Below are positions 36,197 through 44,843 of a stretch of 64,000 bases of DNA, one piece after another. Numbering within the stretch: position 1 is the stretch's first letter; every line of letters starts with the position of its first letter. A model generated the notes under the pieces. The model was not told the origin of the DNA. It did not search any database and was given only the letters and a program-made list of their open reading frames with translations. The translations under genes were made by a program, and so were the position numbers. Origin of the DNA: Pseudomonas sp. B21_DOA (GTDB lineage: Bacteria > Pseudomonadota > Gammaproteobacteria > Pseudomonadales > Pseudomonadaceae); the NCBI GenBank assembly GCA_030544685.1, contig CP086683.1, positions 2,232,001-2,296,000 of the forward strand, in the 5' to 3' direction.

Positions 36197-38779
36197 TTAT
36201 ATCCGGTTCTTCAGTGCATAGAGCATTTCCAGCGCACGGCGTGGCGTCATATCGTCCAGATCCACTTTCGCCAATTCGTCGAGTACCGGATGCGGCAGCG
36301 AGGCGAACATATCGCTTTGCTGCGGTATCGACGGTTTGCCCTTGGCCGCCGGTTTCGGCGCCTCGTGGGGCAGGGCAGTGTCTTCCAGGCGACTCAGATG
36401 CTCACGCGCGCGCAGGATCACTTCGCTCGGCACACCCGCCAGTTGCGCCACTGCCAGGCCGTAGCTCTGGCTGGCCGGCCCAGGCAGAACGTGGTGCAGA
36501 AACACGATGCGTTCGTTGTGCTCGGTAGCGTTCAGGTGCACGTTGGCTACCAGAGGTTCGGCTTCCGGCAGCACGGTCAGTTCAAAATAGTGCGTGGCGA
36601 ACAAGGTGTAGGCGCGCAGGTGAGCCAAGCGCTCGGCCGCCGCCCACGCCAGCGACAGACCGTCAAAGGTGCTGGTGCCGCGCCCGACTTCGTCCATCAG
36701 CACCAGACTGCGCTCGGTAGCGTTATGCAGGATATTGGCGGTTTCGCTCATCTCGACCATGAAGGTCGAACGACCGCCGGCCAGATCATCGCTTGAACCG
36801 ATACGGGTGAAGATGCGGTCGACCAGCGACAACTCACAACTGGCGGCCGGCACGAAACTACCGATATGCGCCAGCAGCACGATCAAAGCGGTTTGCCGCA
36901 TGTAAGTGGATTTACCGCCCATGTTCGGCCCGGTGATCACCAGCATGCGCGTGTTGTCATCCAGGCTCAGATCGTTGGCCACGAACGGCGTGGTCAGCAC
37001 TTGCTCGACCACCGGGTGACGCCCCTGAGTGATGCGCATGCACGGCTCGCTGACGAAACGCGGGCAGTTCAGGTCAAGATTCAGCGCGCGCTCGGCAAGG
37101 TTGCTCAGCACGTCCAGCTCGGCCAGTGCGCTGGCAGTGTCCTGCAGCGGTGGCAGTTGGCTGATCAAGTCTTCGAGCAGCGCTTCGTAAAGCATCTTTT
37201 CCCGAGCCAGCGCGCGACTCTTGGCCGACAGTGCTTTGTCTTCGAACTCTTTCAGCTCGGGCGTGATAAACCGCTCGGCGCCCTTCAGCGTCTGCCGGCG
37301 GATGTAGTCCGCTGGCGCCGATTCAGCCTGCTTGCTCGGCAATTCGATGAAATAGCCATGGATGCGGTTGTAGCCGACTTTCAGATTGGCCAGACCGGTA
37401 CGTGCTTTTTCGCGGGCTTCGAGATCGATAAGGAACTGGCCGGCGTTTTCGCTCAGTGATTGCAGTTCGTCGAGTTCGCTGTCGTAACCGGTTTTCAAAA
37501 CGCCGCCGTCACGGATCACCGCCGGCGGGTTATCGATAATGGCTTTTGCCAGCAGCGCCGCCAGTTCCGGGTAGGTGCTGGTGGTGGCCGCCAGATGCTG
37601 CAGGTGCGGCGCTTCCAGATCGGTCATCGCCACTTGCAGTTCTGGCAGCGCGCCGAGGGCGTCACGCAGACGCGCAAGGTCACGCGGTCGCGCATTGCGC
37701 AGACCGATCCGCGCCAGGATCCGTTCGATGTCGCCGATTTCCTTGAGCTGCGGTTGCAGCTTTTCGAAGCGATAACCGTCGAGCAGGCAACGGATTGAGG
37801 TCTGGCGGGCCAGCAGCACGGTGAGATCGCGCAGCGGCCGGTTCAGCCAACGAGTCAGCAATCGGCTGCCCATGGCGGTCTGGCAGCGATCGACCACCGA
37901 TTGCAGGGTGTTGTCGCGGCCACCGGCCAGGTTGGTGTCCAACTCGAGATTGCGCCGGCTGGCGCCGTCGAGCACCACGGTGTCATCGAGACGTTCGTGA
38001 CGCAGGCTGCGCAAGTGAGGCAGGGCGGTGCGCTGGGTTTCCTTGGCGTAGGCCAACAGGCAACCGGCAGCGCCAATGGCCAGGGTCAGGTTTTCGCAGC
38101 CGAAGCCTTTCAGGTCTTGGGTGGAAAACTGCTGGCAGAGACTTTTCAACGCAGAGTCACGCTCGAAGTCCCACGGCGCACGACGACGCACGCCACGGCG
38201 TTTTTCCGCCGGCAGGTCTTTCGGCCAGTCATCCGGGATCAGTAGCTCAACCGGATTCACGCGCTCCAGCTCGGCCAGCAGGTTTTCCCAGCCTTTGATT
38301 TCGAGCACAGTGAAGTTGCCGCTGGTGATGTCCAGCACCGCCAGACCAAAAAGACGCTCGTCGCCCAGCACTGCAGCAATAAGGTTATCGCGACGCTCAT
38401 CGAGCAGCGCTTCATCGCTGACCGTCCCCGGCGTGATGATCCGCACCACTTGGCGTTCAACCGGGCCTTTGCTGGTGGCCGGGTCGCCGACCTGCTCGCA
38501 AATCACCACCGACTCGCCGAGCTTGACCAGTTTCGCCAGGTAACCTTCCGCCGCATGGTAAGGAATCCCACACATCGGAATCGCCTGACCCGCCGACTGC
38601 CCGCGCGCGGTCAGGGTGATGTCTAGCAACTTGGCGGCTTTCTTCGCATCTTCGTAGAAGATTTCGTAGAAATCGCCCATGCGATAGAACATCAGCTGAT
38701 CTGGGTGCTGATTCTTCAGGCGCCAGTATTGCTGCATCATCGGAGTGTGGGAGGACAGGTCGGAGACGGCTTTATTCAT
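36197..38779 (-). CDS. mutS: DNA mismatch repair protein MutS
   Basis: Recognises mismatches and starts MutL-dependent repair. It has 860 residues from [19 protein letters not shown]. The mismatch-reading Phe-X-Glu is in [13 protein letters not shown], the Walker A reads [14 protein letters not shown], and the Walker B and signature are [17 protein letters not shown] codon 15 bases upstream could extend it, but the ATG is preferred. The frame is intact. It marks the left border of the tail locus, the known mutS-cinA tailocin site of the P. fluorescens group. Confidence 0.96.
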   Translation of the reverse strand: MNKAVSDLSSHTPMMQQYWRLKNQHPDQLMFYRMGDFYEIFYEDAKKAAKLLDITLTARGQSAGQAIPMCGIPYHAAEGYLAKLVKLGESVVICEQVGDPATSKGPVERQVVRIITPGTVSDEALLDERRDNLIAAVLGDERLFGLAVLDITSGNFTVLEIKGWENLLAELERVNPVELLIPDDWPKDLPAEKRRGVRRRAPWDFERDSALKSLCQQFSTQDLKGFGCENLTLAIGAAGCLLAYAKETQRTALPHLRSLRHERLDDTVVLDGASRRNLELDTNLAGGRDNTLQSVVDRCQTAMGSRLLTRWLNRPLRDLTVLLARQTSIRCLLDGYRFEKLQPQLKEIGDIERILARIGLRNARPRDLARLRDALGALPELQVAMTDLEAPHLQHLAATTSTYPELAALLAKAIIDNPPAVIRDGGVLKTGYDSELDELQSLSENAGQFLIDLEAREKARTGLANLKVGYNRIHGYFIELPSKQAESAPADYIRRQTLKGAERFITPELKEFEDKALSAKSRALAREKMLYEALLEDLISQLPPLQDTASALAELDVLSNLAERALNLDLNCPRFVSEPCMRITQGRHPVVEQVLTTPFVANDLSLDDNTRMLVITGPNMGGKSTYMRQTALIVLLAHIGSFVPAASCELSLVDRIFTRIGSSDDLAGGRSTFMVEMSETANILHNATERSLVLMDEVGRGTSTFDGLSLAWAAAERLAHLRAYTLFATHYFELTVLPEAEPLVANVHLNATEHNERIVFLHHVLPGPASQSYGLAVAQLAGVPSEVILRAREHLSRLEDTALPHEAPKPAAKGKPSIPQQSDMFASLPHPVLDELAKVDLDDMTPRRALEMLYALKNRI

Positions 38780-38928
38780 CGGATTGTCGGGCAACTCGTT
38801 AAAAGATGTAGGGCAAAGCGCGGGCAGTGGCCGGGCTTTTCCGCGATGGGCGCAAGGTTACCATGGGCAGTCAGCCCGACGCAGGCACTGCGGTCGGGAG
38901 AGCGTTTACTTGCAGTGAAAAGTTGATC

Positions 38929-38990
38929 CATGCACGATTTATGCAAATCAGCATTTGTCTTCGCGAAAAACTTCAAGCACTATGCGCGTT
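38929..38990 (+). promoter_or_regulatory. Repressor upstream region with operator-like half sites
   Basis: TCCATGCA (38928-38935) and ATGCAAATCAGCATTTG (38941-38957), whose CAAAT/ATTTG arms are inverted, precede the repressor gene. The ATGCA core matches the palindromes at the tail-operon promoter, suggesting autoregulation. No clear -35/-10 pair was identified. Confidence 0.35.
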
Positions 38991-39724
38991 ATGCAAAAAC
39001 GCAACGTTTCGTCCGTCTTAAGAGCACTGCTCGACCAGCACGGGATCTCCCCACGGAGCTCCACCGTCGCACCGGCGTGCCTCAATCCACGCTCTCGCGG
39101 ATTCTCAGCGGGAAGATTGTCGATCCTTCGGATAAACATATCTCGAAGATCGCCGAGTATTTCAACGTCAGCACCGATCAGTTGCGCGGGCGCGCGGATG
39201 TCACGCCAAGGACCGGCGGCACTCGCGCTGACGTGCATGCGGAACTCAAGGACATAAGCCTGTGGGACGACGACACGCCCGTCGATGACGACGAGGTGTC
39301 GGTGCCCTTTCTACGTGAGGTTGAATTGGCTGCTGGATCAGGAAGATTCGTCATCGAAGAGAGCGAACGCTCCAGCCTGCGCTTCGGCAAGCGCAGCCTG
39401 CGCCACAACGGCGTGCAGTTCGACCAGGCCAAGTGTGTGACCGTACGTGGCAACAGCATGTTACCGGTCCTGCGCGATGGTGCGACTGTCGGCGTCAACG
39501 CCGGCAAGTGCGGTATCGGCGACATCATCGATGGCGACCTGTATGCGATCAATCACAACGGCCAGTTGCGCGTTAAACAACTCTATCGCCTGCCCACCGG
39601 CATCCGTCTGCGCAGCTTCAATCGCGACGAGCATCCGGACGAGGACTACAGCTTCCAGGAAATCCAGGAAGAGCAGATCGTCATCCTCGGTCACGTCTTC
39701 TGGTGGGGCATGTACGCCCGCTAA
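38991..39724 (+). CDS. Self-cleaving repressor of the tailocin locus (HTH plus S24 peptidase; apparent frameshift)
   Basis: CI/LexA-like repressor. The frame starting MQKRNVSSVLRALLDQHGIS continues after a break at C4 39049-39052 (residue 20). One extra C gives ISPTELHRRTGVPQSTLSRI, a helix-turn-helix. The repaired protein has 244 residues. The S24 domain has a putative Ala115-Gly116 cleavage bond (ELAAGSG), Ser156 in GNSMLPVL and Lys196 in RVKQLYRL, the LexA-type dyad. It should be cleaved with RecA on DNA damage. It is functionally comparable to PrtR of pyocin loci, and no PrtN-like activator is seen. ATG 38982 is an alternative start. Confidence 0.88.
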
Positions 39725-39742
39725 CTCTCGTTCATCCAACTG

Positions 39743-39767
39743 AAACCTGCCCCTCGGCAGGTTTTTT
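39743..39767 (+). terminator. Intrinsic terminator of the repressor gene
   Basis: AACCTGCC pairs with GGCAGGTT across a four-base loop and runs into T6, 19 bases after the repressor stop. It keeps repressor transcription out of the tail genes. Confidence 0.88.
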
Positions 39768-39827
39768 CGCCTGCAGAAATCTCCCCACCCCTTGGCCCGC
39801 TTGGGTTTCATGCGCAAGCGCAAATTT

Positions 39828-39847
39828 AATGCATAAATAAATGCATT
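39828..39847 (+). promoter_or_regulatory. Putative upstream operator (paired ATGCAT)
   Basis: AATGCAT-N6-ATGCATT forms an inverted repeat 7 bases upstream of the tail-operon -35. It shares the ATGCAT core with the operator inside the promoter, but with a wider spacing. Confidence 0.5.
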
Positions 39848-39853
39848 TACGCA

Positions 39854-39882
39854 TTGACTGTATATGCATCCATGCATATTCT
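39854..39882 (+). promoter_or_regulatory. Tail operon promoter with operator in its spacer
   Basis: TTGACT (39854-39859), an exact 17-base spacer, and TATTCT (39877-39882). The spacer contains the palindrome TATGCAT-CC-ATGCATA (39863-39878). A repressor bound there would block RNA polymerase directly. The following leader to 40239 holds a GC-rich hairpin (AGCCGCT/AGCGGCT, 39891-39910), a possible 36-codon reading frame (39950-40060) and the first repeat hairpin. Confidence 0.75.
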
Positions 39883-40137
39883 TGCCACCAAGCCGCTCGA
39901 CAAAGCGGCTGGCAAGACAAGCTCTTTAGTTTCACAAGAACAGGCAGCGATGAACCGGCCTCAACGGTTCAGAGGGTTGGCAACTGACCCGGGTGTGCAG
40001 CGTAAAGCACCAGAAGCAGTTATCCGGCGGGCAGGGACCGCGGTCGGAAAAACAATCTGAATGGACTCGTACCGCGCCAGTAGCGCCGAAAAGTCAGCTT
40101 CCTTCTCGAACACAGGATTGAAGGAAGGCGAAGGAGC

Positions 40138-40190
40138 GCATTACTGAAAAGCCCGGTGTACAAGCGCCGGGCTTTTTGGAATGCCTACCG
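40138..40190 (+). terminator. Repeat hairpin A (terminator-like) in the tail operon leader
   Basis: AAAAGCCCGG pairs with CCGGGCTTTT (40147-40176), embedded in the module GCATTACTGAAAAGCC...GGAATGCCTACC. Related copies follow each of the next two genes, at 40693-40742 and 41222-41270. It lies about 250 bases after the promoter, so transcription of the tail genes must read through it. Confidence 0.7.
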
Positions 40191-40239
40191 GGCAGAAACT
40201 GAAACGCCGGGATGCCGGCACTCAATAAGGATGATGAGC

Positions 40240-40656
40240 ATGAAGAAATACGCACGTGTTGTCGCTGGCAAAGTAGACAACATTTTTGAAACCGCGAACC
40301 CGATCACCGATGAGTTTCCGGCGGATCAAGTCTGGGTGGATGTCAGCGCATTGCCCAAGATCGATTATTCCTGGAACGCGGTGAACACCGACGGCGTCTG
40401 GACATTTACTGATAGCGATATGTGGGGGCAACCGTCCATGTTGGCTATTCAAATGCGTAACGAAAGAATGACTCGTTTCGACAAAGTCAACTTCACCCTG
40501 GCATCGTCGGCACTGGTGCAAAAAGTCGAGCTGGGGCTGGCAACACCTGCTGAAGAGGCCGCACTGCTGGCCTACAAGCAGTTCTTCATCGCGATGAGCC
40601 AAGTCAACAAACAGCCGGGCTATCCACTGGGCGTCATTTGGCCTGAAGTGCCATAA
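40240..40656 (+). CDS. Tail fibre assembly (Tfa-like) protein 1
   Basis: It has 138 residues starting MKKYARVVAGKVDNIFETAN. The order of a short N-terminal beta region with WTF (NTDGVWTFTDSD), a helical middle and a C-terminal YKQFFIAMSQVNKQPGYPLGVIWP resembles the Tfa chaperones that fold the tips of phage tail fibres. I assign it from overall layout and from its similarity to the next gene (QPGYP / QSGYP near the end). Its position next to the promoter, far from the fibre gene, is unusual. The start ATG was chosen for the AAGG site 10 bases upstream. Confidence 0.6.
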   Translation: MKKYARVVAGKVDNIFETANPITDEFPADQVWVDVSALPKIDYSWNAVNTDGVWTFTDSDMWGQPSMLAIQMRNERMTRFDKVNFTLASSALVQKVELGLATPAEEAALLAYKQFFIAMSQVNKQPGYPLGVIWPEVP

Positions 40657-40692
40657 GCGACGCTTGGCGCATCCGCAATATTGAAATGCGCA

Positions 40693-40742
40693 GTGCATTA
40701 CTAAAGCCTGGCCTTGTTGCCGGGCTTTTAAATACCTGCCAG
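40693..40742 (+). terminator. Repeat hairpin B (terminator-like)
   Basis: AAAGCCTGG pairs with CCGGGCTTT (40703-40729, one wobble) in a second copy of the GCATTACT-AAAGCC...AATACCTGCC module, between the two Tfa-like genes. Confidence 0.6.
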
Positions 40743-40786
40743 TTGCACGGCGATATTCCTGCCAAAGAGTAAATGAGGAAGACCCA

Positions 40787-41191
40787 ATGAGTCTTTATGC
40801 ATTGGTTGAATACAACCGAGTTGTCCAGTTGAAAGAAAGTGAAGTGATTCTTGAACCACCCGCTTCGCCAACCTCGGTTTGGGTTGATGTAACCGGCAGT
40901 ACGGATATTCGGGTGGGTTGGAGCGCAACCTTCAATGGGGTCTGGACCTTCTCTGCACCGACCGAAGAAGAGCTGCGAAACGAAGCCGAACAGCAGAAGT
41001 GGCAATTGCTGAATGGGGCCGCCAACTGGTTACTGATGAACTCGCTGCAGTTCAAAGTCGACGTCGGCGTCGCCACCAGCGACGACCAGGCTCGGCTGTT
41101 GGCCCACAAGCAATACTGCATCGCCCTCAGCGAAATCGATCAGCAGTCTGGTTATCCGGCGAACATCGCGTGGCCAGTCGCACCTTACTGA
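40787..41191 (+). CDS. Tail fibre assembly (Tfa-like) protein 2
   Basis: It has 134 residues starting MSLYALVEYNRVVQLKESEV, with a good GAGGAA ribosome site. It shares with Tfa-like 1 the VWVDV segment, the NGVWTF motif and the ending HKQYCIALSEIDQQSGYPANIAWP, so the two are diverged paralogues. It is probably a chaperone for tail fibre maturation. An alternative is a small structural or accessory protein of unknown role, since no fibre gene is adjacent. Confidence 0.6.
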   Translation: MSLYALVEYNRVVQLKESEVILEPPASPTSVWVDVTGSTDIRVGWSATFNGVWTFSAPTEEELRNEAEQQKWQLLNGAANWLLMNSLQFKVDVGVATSDDQARLLAHKQYCIALSEIDQQSGYPANIAWPVAPY

Positions 41192-41221
41192 TTCCAACTC
41201 GAGTAATCGATCGGCGGGACC

Positions 41222-41270
41222 GCATTGCTGAAAAGCCTGGCGCAAGGCCGGGCTTTTGGAATGCCTGCCT
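41222..41270 (+). terminator. Repeat hairpin C (terminator-like)
   Basis: AAAAGCCTGG pairs with CCGGGCTTTT (41231-41257, one wobble) in the third copy of the GCATTGCTGAAAAGCC...GGAATGCCTGCC module, upstream of the holin. Confidence 0.65.
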
Positions 41271-41329
41271 GAAGAGACATTATTTGAACTCAATTCCCAT
41301 CTATCACCCACTGCCCACGGAGGCGTGAC

Positions 41330-41668
41330 ATGACAAACGAGCAACAAGCGTTGGCGGACATGCCGATCTGGCTGGTCATCCTCCTCGCCGTCGTCGGCGG
41401 GGTGTCCGGCGAAATGTGGCGTGCCGACAAGGAGGGTGCCCGCGGCTGGTCACTGGTACGGCGGCTGGCCCTGCGCTCCGGTGCCTGCATGATCTGCGGC
41501 GTGTCGGCGATCATGCTGCTGTATGCCGCCGGCATGTCGATCTGGGCCGCTGGTGCGTTTGGCTGCCTGACCGCCATGGCCGGCGCCGACGTCGCCATCG
41601 GCCTTTACGAACGCTGGGCGGCCAAGCGCATCGGCGTCTGCGAAGTACCGCCGCGCGACCAGCCTTAA
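41330..41668 (+). CDS. Tailocin holin
   Basis: It has 112 residues with three hydrophobic segments (about 13-26, 50-67 and 70-90; MPIWLVILLAVVGGVSG, ACMICGVSAIMLLYAAGM, IWAAGAFGCLTAMAGADVAIGL) and a charged tail. This matches the pyocin/phage holin family found first in R-pyocin operons, which permeabilises the inner membrane so that the cell lyses and frees the tails. No endolysin follows it inside the window. Confidence 0.85.
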   Translation: MTNEQQALADMPIWLVILLAVVGGVSGEMWRADKEGARGWSLVRRLALRSGACMICGVSAIMLLYAAGMSIWAAGAFGCLTAMAGADVAIGLYERWAAKRIGVCEVPPRDQP

Positions 41669-41738
41669 CCCTGAATATTTTCCGTGCCGCCATGTTGGCG
41701 GCAGGGCTGCGCGTGGACGAATGAAAAGGAGGTCATGT

Positions 41739-42260
41739 ATGCCCACACCGATCCAGCAGCCGTCGCAACTGTTTACAGCCATCGCGACGACACTGCGCAA
41801 CACCGCCGGTCTCAACCTCAATGTCGGCGGTCCCGATGACTTCACTGCGGCGGGCGATCAGGCCTGGATACTGATCGACTTTGACCGAAACGCGTCCGGC
41901 GTGCGCGCCGCAGATGGGCGTATCGCTCATGTAATGACGTTGTCACTGCAAGTCGTGCCGGCGCTTTCTGCGACCGCATTTACGACATGCGACCTGATCG
42001 CTGTGCTGAAAAACCTGATCACCGACAACCGCTGGGGATTGCCCGGCGATCAATGCGATCTGCCCACGAATATCGATGGATTGCCCTCGTTGCTCATTCG
42101 CGGCGATCAGCCATACAAAGCCTGGACCCTGACCTTCGAGCAGACCCTCTACCTCGGTCCGACCCTGCTCGATGATCCGCTGGGCGTGCCCAAATTTGCC
42201 CGCACCTGGGAGGTCAGCAATATCGACGATCCCGAGCAATACACCGCGCTGGAGGGTTGA
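41739..42260 (+). CDS. Conserved tailocin protein at the tail-completion position
   Basis: It has 173 residues with a strong AAGGAGG ribosome site. I do not recognise the family with certainty. It starts MPTPIQQPSQLFTAIATTL and mixes alpha and beta elements (WILIDFDRN, HVMTLSLQVVP, WTLTFEQTLYLGP). It lies between holin and baseplate V, where P2 has the tail-completion genes R and S and R-pyocins have an uncharacterised gene. A tail terminator or completion role is inferred from position only. Confidence 0.55.
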   Translation: MPTPIQQPSQLFTAIATTLRNTAGLNLNVGGPDDFTAAGDQAWILIDFDRNASGVRAADGRIAHVMTLSLQVVPALSATAFTTCDLIAVLKNLITDNRWGLPGDQCDLPTNIDGLPSLLIRGDQPYKAWTLTFEQTLYLGPTLLDDPLGVPKFARTWEVSNIDDPEQYTALEG

Positions 42261-42263
42261 CCG

Positions 42264-42872
42264 ATGTTCGACGCATTACTGCGTATGCAGCTCGGCCCGA
42301 TCATTGAGCGTCTGGCGGAAATGGAAGCGGAAATCGAAGACCTGCATCGCCGTGCCGAGAGTTTCTGTCGTATTGGTATCTGTCAATCGGTCGATGCGGC
42401 TAGCAACACTTGCCAGGTCAGCCATGGCGGATTGCTCACGCCGGCGATCAAGTTTTTCAACCCCAGCGCCGGTGCGCAAAGCGAATCGCGAATCCCGACG
42501 GTGGGCGAGCAGTGCCTGCTGTTCAACTATGGCAGCGGTGAAAGCGGTGCGCAGAGCGTGGCGTTGTTCGGTTTGAACAGTGACCGTTTCCCAGCGGCCT
42601 CGACCGTACCGACGCTGACCCGTCGGGTGCATGGCGACGGCAGCGAAAGCGGTTACGACGATGCCACTCACACCTTGCACTGGCAAAACGGCCCGGCCGC
42701 GTTCAACGGTTCTCGCGAGTCGCTCCAGTTCAGCATCGGCCCGGCGCGACTGGCCATGACTCCGCAGTTGATCACCCTGCAACTGGGCGCCGTCGGCCTG
42801 AGTATTGACGCCTCGGGCGTGCATTTCAGCGGCCCCTTGGTCGATCACCAGGGCCGCGTCATCAGCCCCTGA
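42264..42872 (+). CDS. Baseplate assembly protein V (spike, P2 gpV-like)
   Basis: It has 202 residues. Helical start (LLRMQLGPIIERLAEMEAEI), an OB-fold-like domain (VGEQCLLFNYGSGESGAQSV) and a C-terminal beta-repeat region (FSIGPARLAMTPQLITLQLGAVGLSID) that would form the trimeric puncturing spike. It begins 3 bases after the previous gene and opens the V-W-J-I baseplate set. Confidence 0.9.
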   Translation: MFDALLRMQLGPIIERLAEMEAEIEDLHRRAESFCRIGICQSVDAASNTCQVSHGGLLTPAIKFFNPSAGAQSESRIPTVGEQCLLFNYGSGESGAQSVALFGLNSDRFPAASTVPTLTRRVHGDGSESGYDDATHTLHWQNGPAAFNGSRESLQFSIGPARLAMTPQLITLQLGAVGLSIDASGVHFSGPLVDHQGRVISP

Positions 42873-42886
42873 TTCAAGAGCCTCCC

Positions 42887-43219
42887 ATGATCGGAATCGA
42901 TAGAGAAAGCGGGGCCACGGTCGACGACTGGCTGCAGTTTGTGCAGCGCGCGACCCGGGCCCTGACCACGCCGCTGGGCACCCGGCAAAAACGCCCTTTG
43001 TATGGATCGCTGATCCCCACGCTGCTCGGGCAGAACCTCGGTGACGACGTTCTGCTTCTGGCGCAGAGCCACGCCGCGCAAGCGTTCTACAACTCGCAAA
43101 ACGGTATCGATGATTTTCAGCCGCAAGTGATTGTTGCCAGTCGCCACGGCGACGGCCTGCTGCTGCGATTTGCCGGCACCTGGAAAAACCGCCAACAAAC
43201 TTTCGAGGTGGCGACATGA
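42887..43219 (+). CDS. Baseplate assembly protein W (gp25-like)
   Basis: It has 110 residues. The segment LTTPLGTRQKRPLYGSLIPTLLG is the lysozyme-like gp25/gpW signature of contractile-tail baseplates, where it forms the inner wedge and nucleates sheath assembly. The stop overlaps the J start by four bases. Confidence 0.92.
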   Translation: MIGIDRESGATVDDWLQFVQRATRALTTPLGTRQKRPLYGSLIPTLLGQNLGDDVLLLAQSHAAQAFYNSQNGIDDFQPQVIVASRHGDGLLLRFAGTWKNRQQTFEVAT

Positions 43220-44211
43220 GCATGCTTATCCCGGGCCAGAATCAGCTGGCCGAACCCGCGCTGATCACAGTCGAAGCGTTTGAAGATCTGCTCGCCGAGT
43301 TCAAGACTTTCGTCATCGAATACGTGGGTGCTCGTTCGCCGACCAGCGCCGAAAAACTCAAGACCAGTCTGGAAAACGAAAGCGAATTGCTCACCCTCGC
43401 GCTGGAAGCGTTCTGCGTGCGCCTGCAAACCCATGAGCGCAAATACAATGCGCGCATCAAGCAGATGCTGGCGTGGTGGGCGACTGGCAGCAATCTGGAT
43501 GCGCGGCTGGCGGACATGGGCTTGGAGCGGCAATTGATCGATCCCGGCGACCCGGCGGCATTTCCGCCGGTGCCGGCGATTTATGAAAGTGATGACGACG
43601 CTCGGCTGCGTTATTACCTGGCACCTCATGCACCGGCGGCTGGTTCGCGGATGCAGTATCGCCGTGAGGTATTCACCCTCGGCGAGCGGCCCACGGTGCA
43701 GGTCGAGTCCACTGATTCCGGCGTGGTAAACGTCACCTACACCTTCGATCCCGACGGCCTCGCCGCGCAGGTCAAGGATGGCAATGGGCGGCGCACTGCG
43801 CCGGGCGAGGTGCAGGTCACCGTGCTTTCGCGAGAAGGCGATGGCACACCTTCCGAAGCATTGCTCGACGGCGTCCGTCAGCATTTCGCCCGACCGGATG
43901 TGCGCCCGGAAACCGACCTTGTCACCGTCAAGGCTGCCGAGATCCAGCGGTACAAAATCCGCGTCATTGCCAAGATCAATTCCGGCCCCGATTCGGGCCT
44001 GACCAAGGTCGCGGCGCAAGCGCAATTGCAGGCTTACGCCGACAGTTGTCATCGCCTCGAAGGTCGGGTCGATCCGAGCTGGATCGACTACACGTTGCAC
44101 AGCGCCGGCGCCGTGCAACTGCAGATTCTCGAACCGCTGACGCCGATCGTCACCACCGCATTTCAGGCGCCGTACTGCACGGCGGTCGAAGTCGAGGTGC
44201 TGACCCTATGA
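43216..44211 (+). CDS. Baseplate assembly protein J (P2-type)
   Basis: It has 331 residues, the usual length for gpJ (T4 gp6 family), which forms the wedge ring. MQYRREVFTLGERPTVQVES and DGTPSEALLDGVRQHFARPDVRPETDLVTV are the family's central and C-terminal segments. It overlaps both W and I by four bases, so V-W-J-I is a tightly coupled block. Confidence 0.92.
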   Translation: MSMLIPGQNQLAEPALITVEAFEDLLAEFKTFVIEYVGARSPTSAEKLKTSLENESELLTLALEAFCVRLQTHERKYNARIKQMLAWWATGSNLDARLADMGLERQLIDPGDPAAFPPVPAIYESDDDARLRYYLAPHAPAAGSRMQYRREVFTLGERPTVQVESTDSGVVNVTYTFDPDGLAAQVKDGNGRRTAPGEVQVTVLSREGDGTPSEALLDGVRQHFARPDVRPETDLVTVKAAEIQRYKIRVIAKINSGPDSGLTKVAAQAQLQAYADSCHRLEGRVDPSWIDYTLHSAGAVQLQILEPLTPIVTTAFQAPYCTAVEVEVLTL

Positions 44212-44843
44212 GTGAACCAACGCAACATCCGACACTGCTGCCGGCCAACAGCTCAGCCCTTGAGCGCGGGCTCGATCTGGGCTTTGGCGCCTTGCTCGAT
44301 CGCATCGCGCCGCCGTTTCCCGAACTGATGAACCCCAGCGCCACCCCGGTGGCTTTCCTGCCTTACCTGGCGGCCGATCGCGGCGTCGCCGAATGGAGCA
44401 GCGATGCGCCGGAAGCGGAAAAACGCCTGACCGTCGAACTGGCCTGGCCCACTGCACGCCAGGCCGGCACTCGAAAAGCGCTGGAAAACGCCGCCAAGGG
44501 GTTGCAACTGCGCCCGGAAATCCGTGCCTGGTACGAACAGACACCGCCCGGCGTGCCGTACAGCTTTTCCGTACGAGCCTTCAGCGACCAACCCTACAGC
44601 GAAGAAATCGATGCACGTCTCGACCGCCGTCTGGCCGATGCCAAAAGCGAGCGGGACATTCTCTCGGTGTCGGTGGGCTTGAGCGCGTTTGGCAATCACG
44701 TCATCGGCGCCGCGACGTTCTGCGGCGAGCTGACTACGGTTTATCCGGTGTTCACCGAAGGCCTTGAAACCTCTGGCGAGGCGTTCATGGCCGCGGCTTT
44801 GTACACCGTCGAAACATCCACTATTTATCCTCAGGGGGCCTGA
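44208..44843 (+). CDS. Tail protein I (P2-type)
   Basis: It has 211 residues starting MSEPTQHPTLLPANSSALER. FLPYLAADRGVAEWSSDAPE and the R-rich GTRKALENAAKGLQLRPEIR are typical of gpI, the wedge component (T4 gp7/gp53 position) that links the fibre to the baseplate. The ATG overlaps the J stop, and the stop abuts the fibre ATG. Confidence 0.9.
   Translation: MSEPTQHPTLLPANSSALERGLDLGFGALLDRIAPPFPELMNPSATPVAFLPYLAADRGVAEWSSDAPEAEKRLTVELAWPTARQAGTRKALENAAKGLQLRPEIRAWYEQTPPGVPYSFSVRAFSDQPYSEEIDARLDRRLADAKSERDILSVSVGLSAFGNHVIGAATFCGELTTVYPVFTEGLETSGEAFMAAALYTVETSTIYPQGA

Noticed and set aside
39859..39878. A LexA box at CTGTATATGCATCCATGCAT.
   Set aside because: The left half CTGTATAT fits, but the right half lacks ACAG at the required spacing; the palindrome is better explained as the operator of the local repressor.
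39950..40060. A 36-codon reading frame in the tail operon leader (MNRPQRFRGLATDPG...).
   Set aside because: No clear ribosome site and no family; kept only as part of the leader description.
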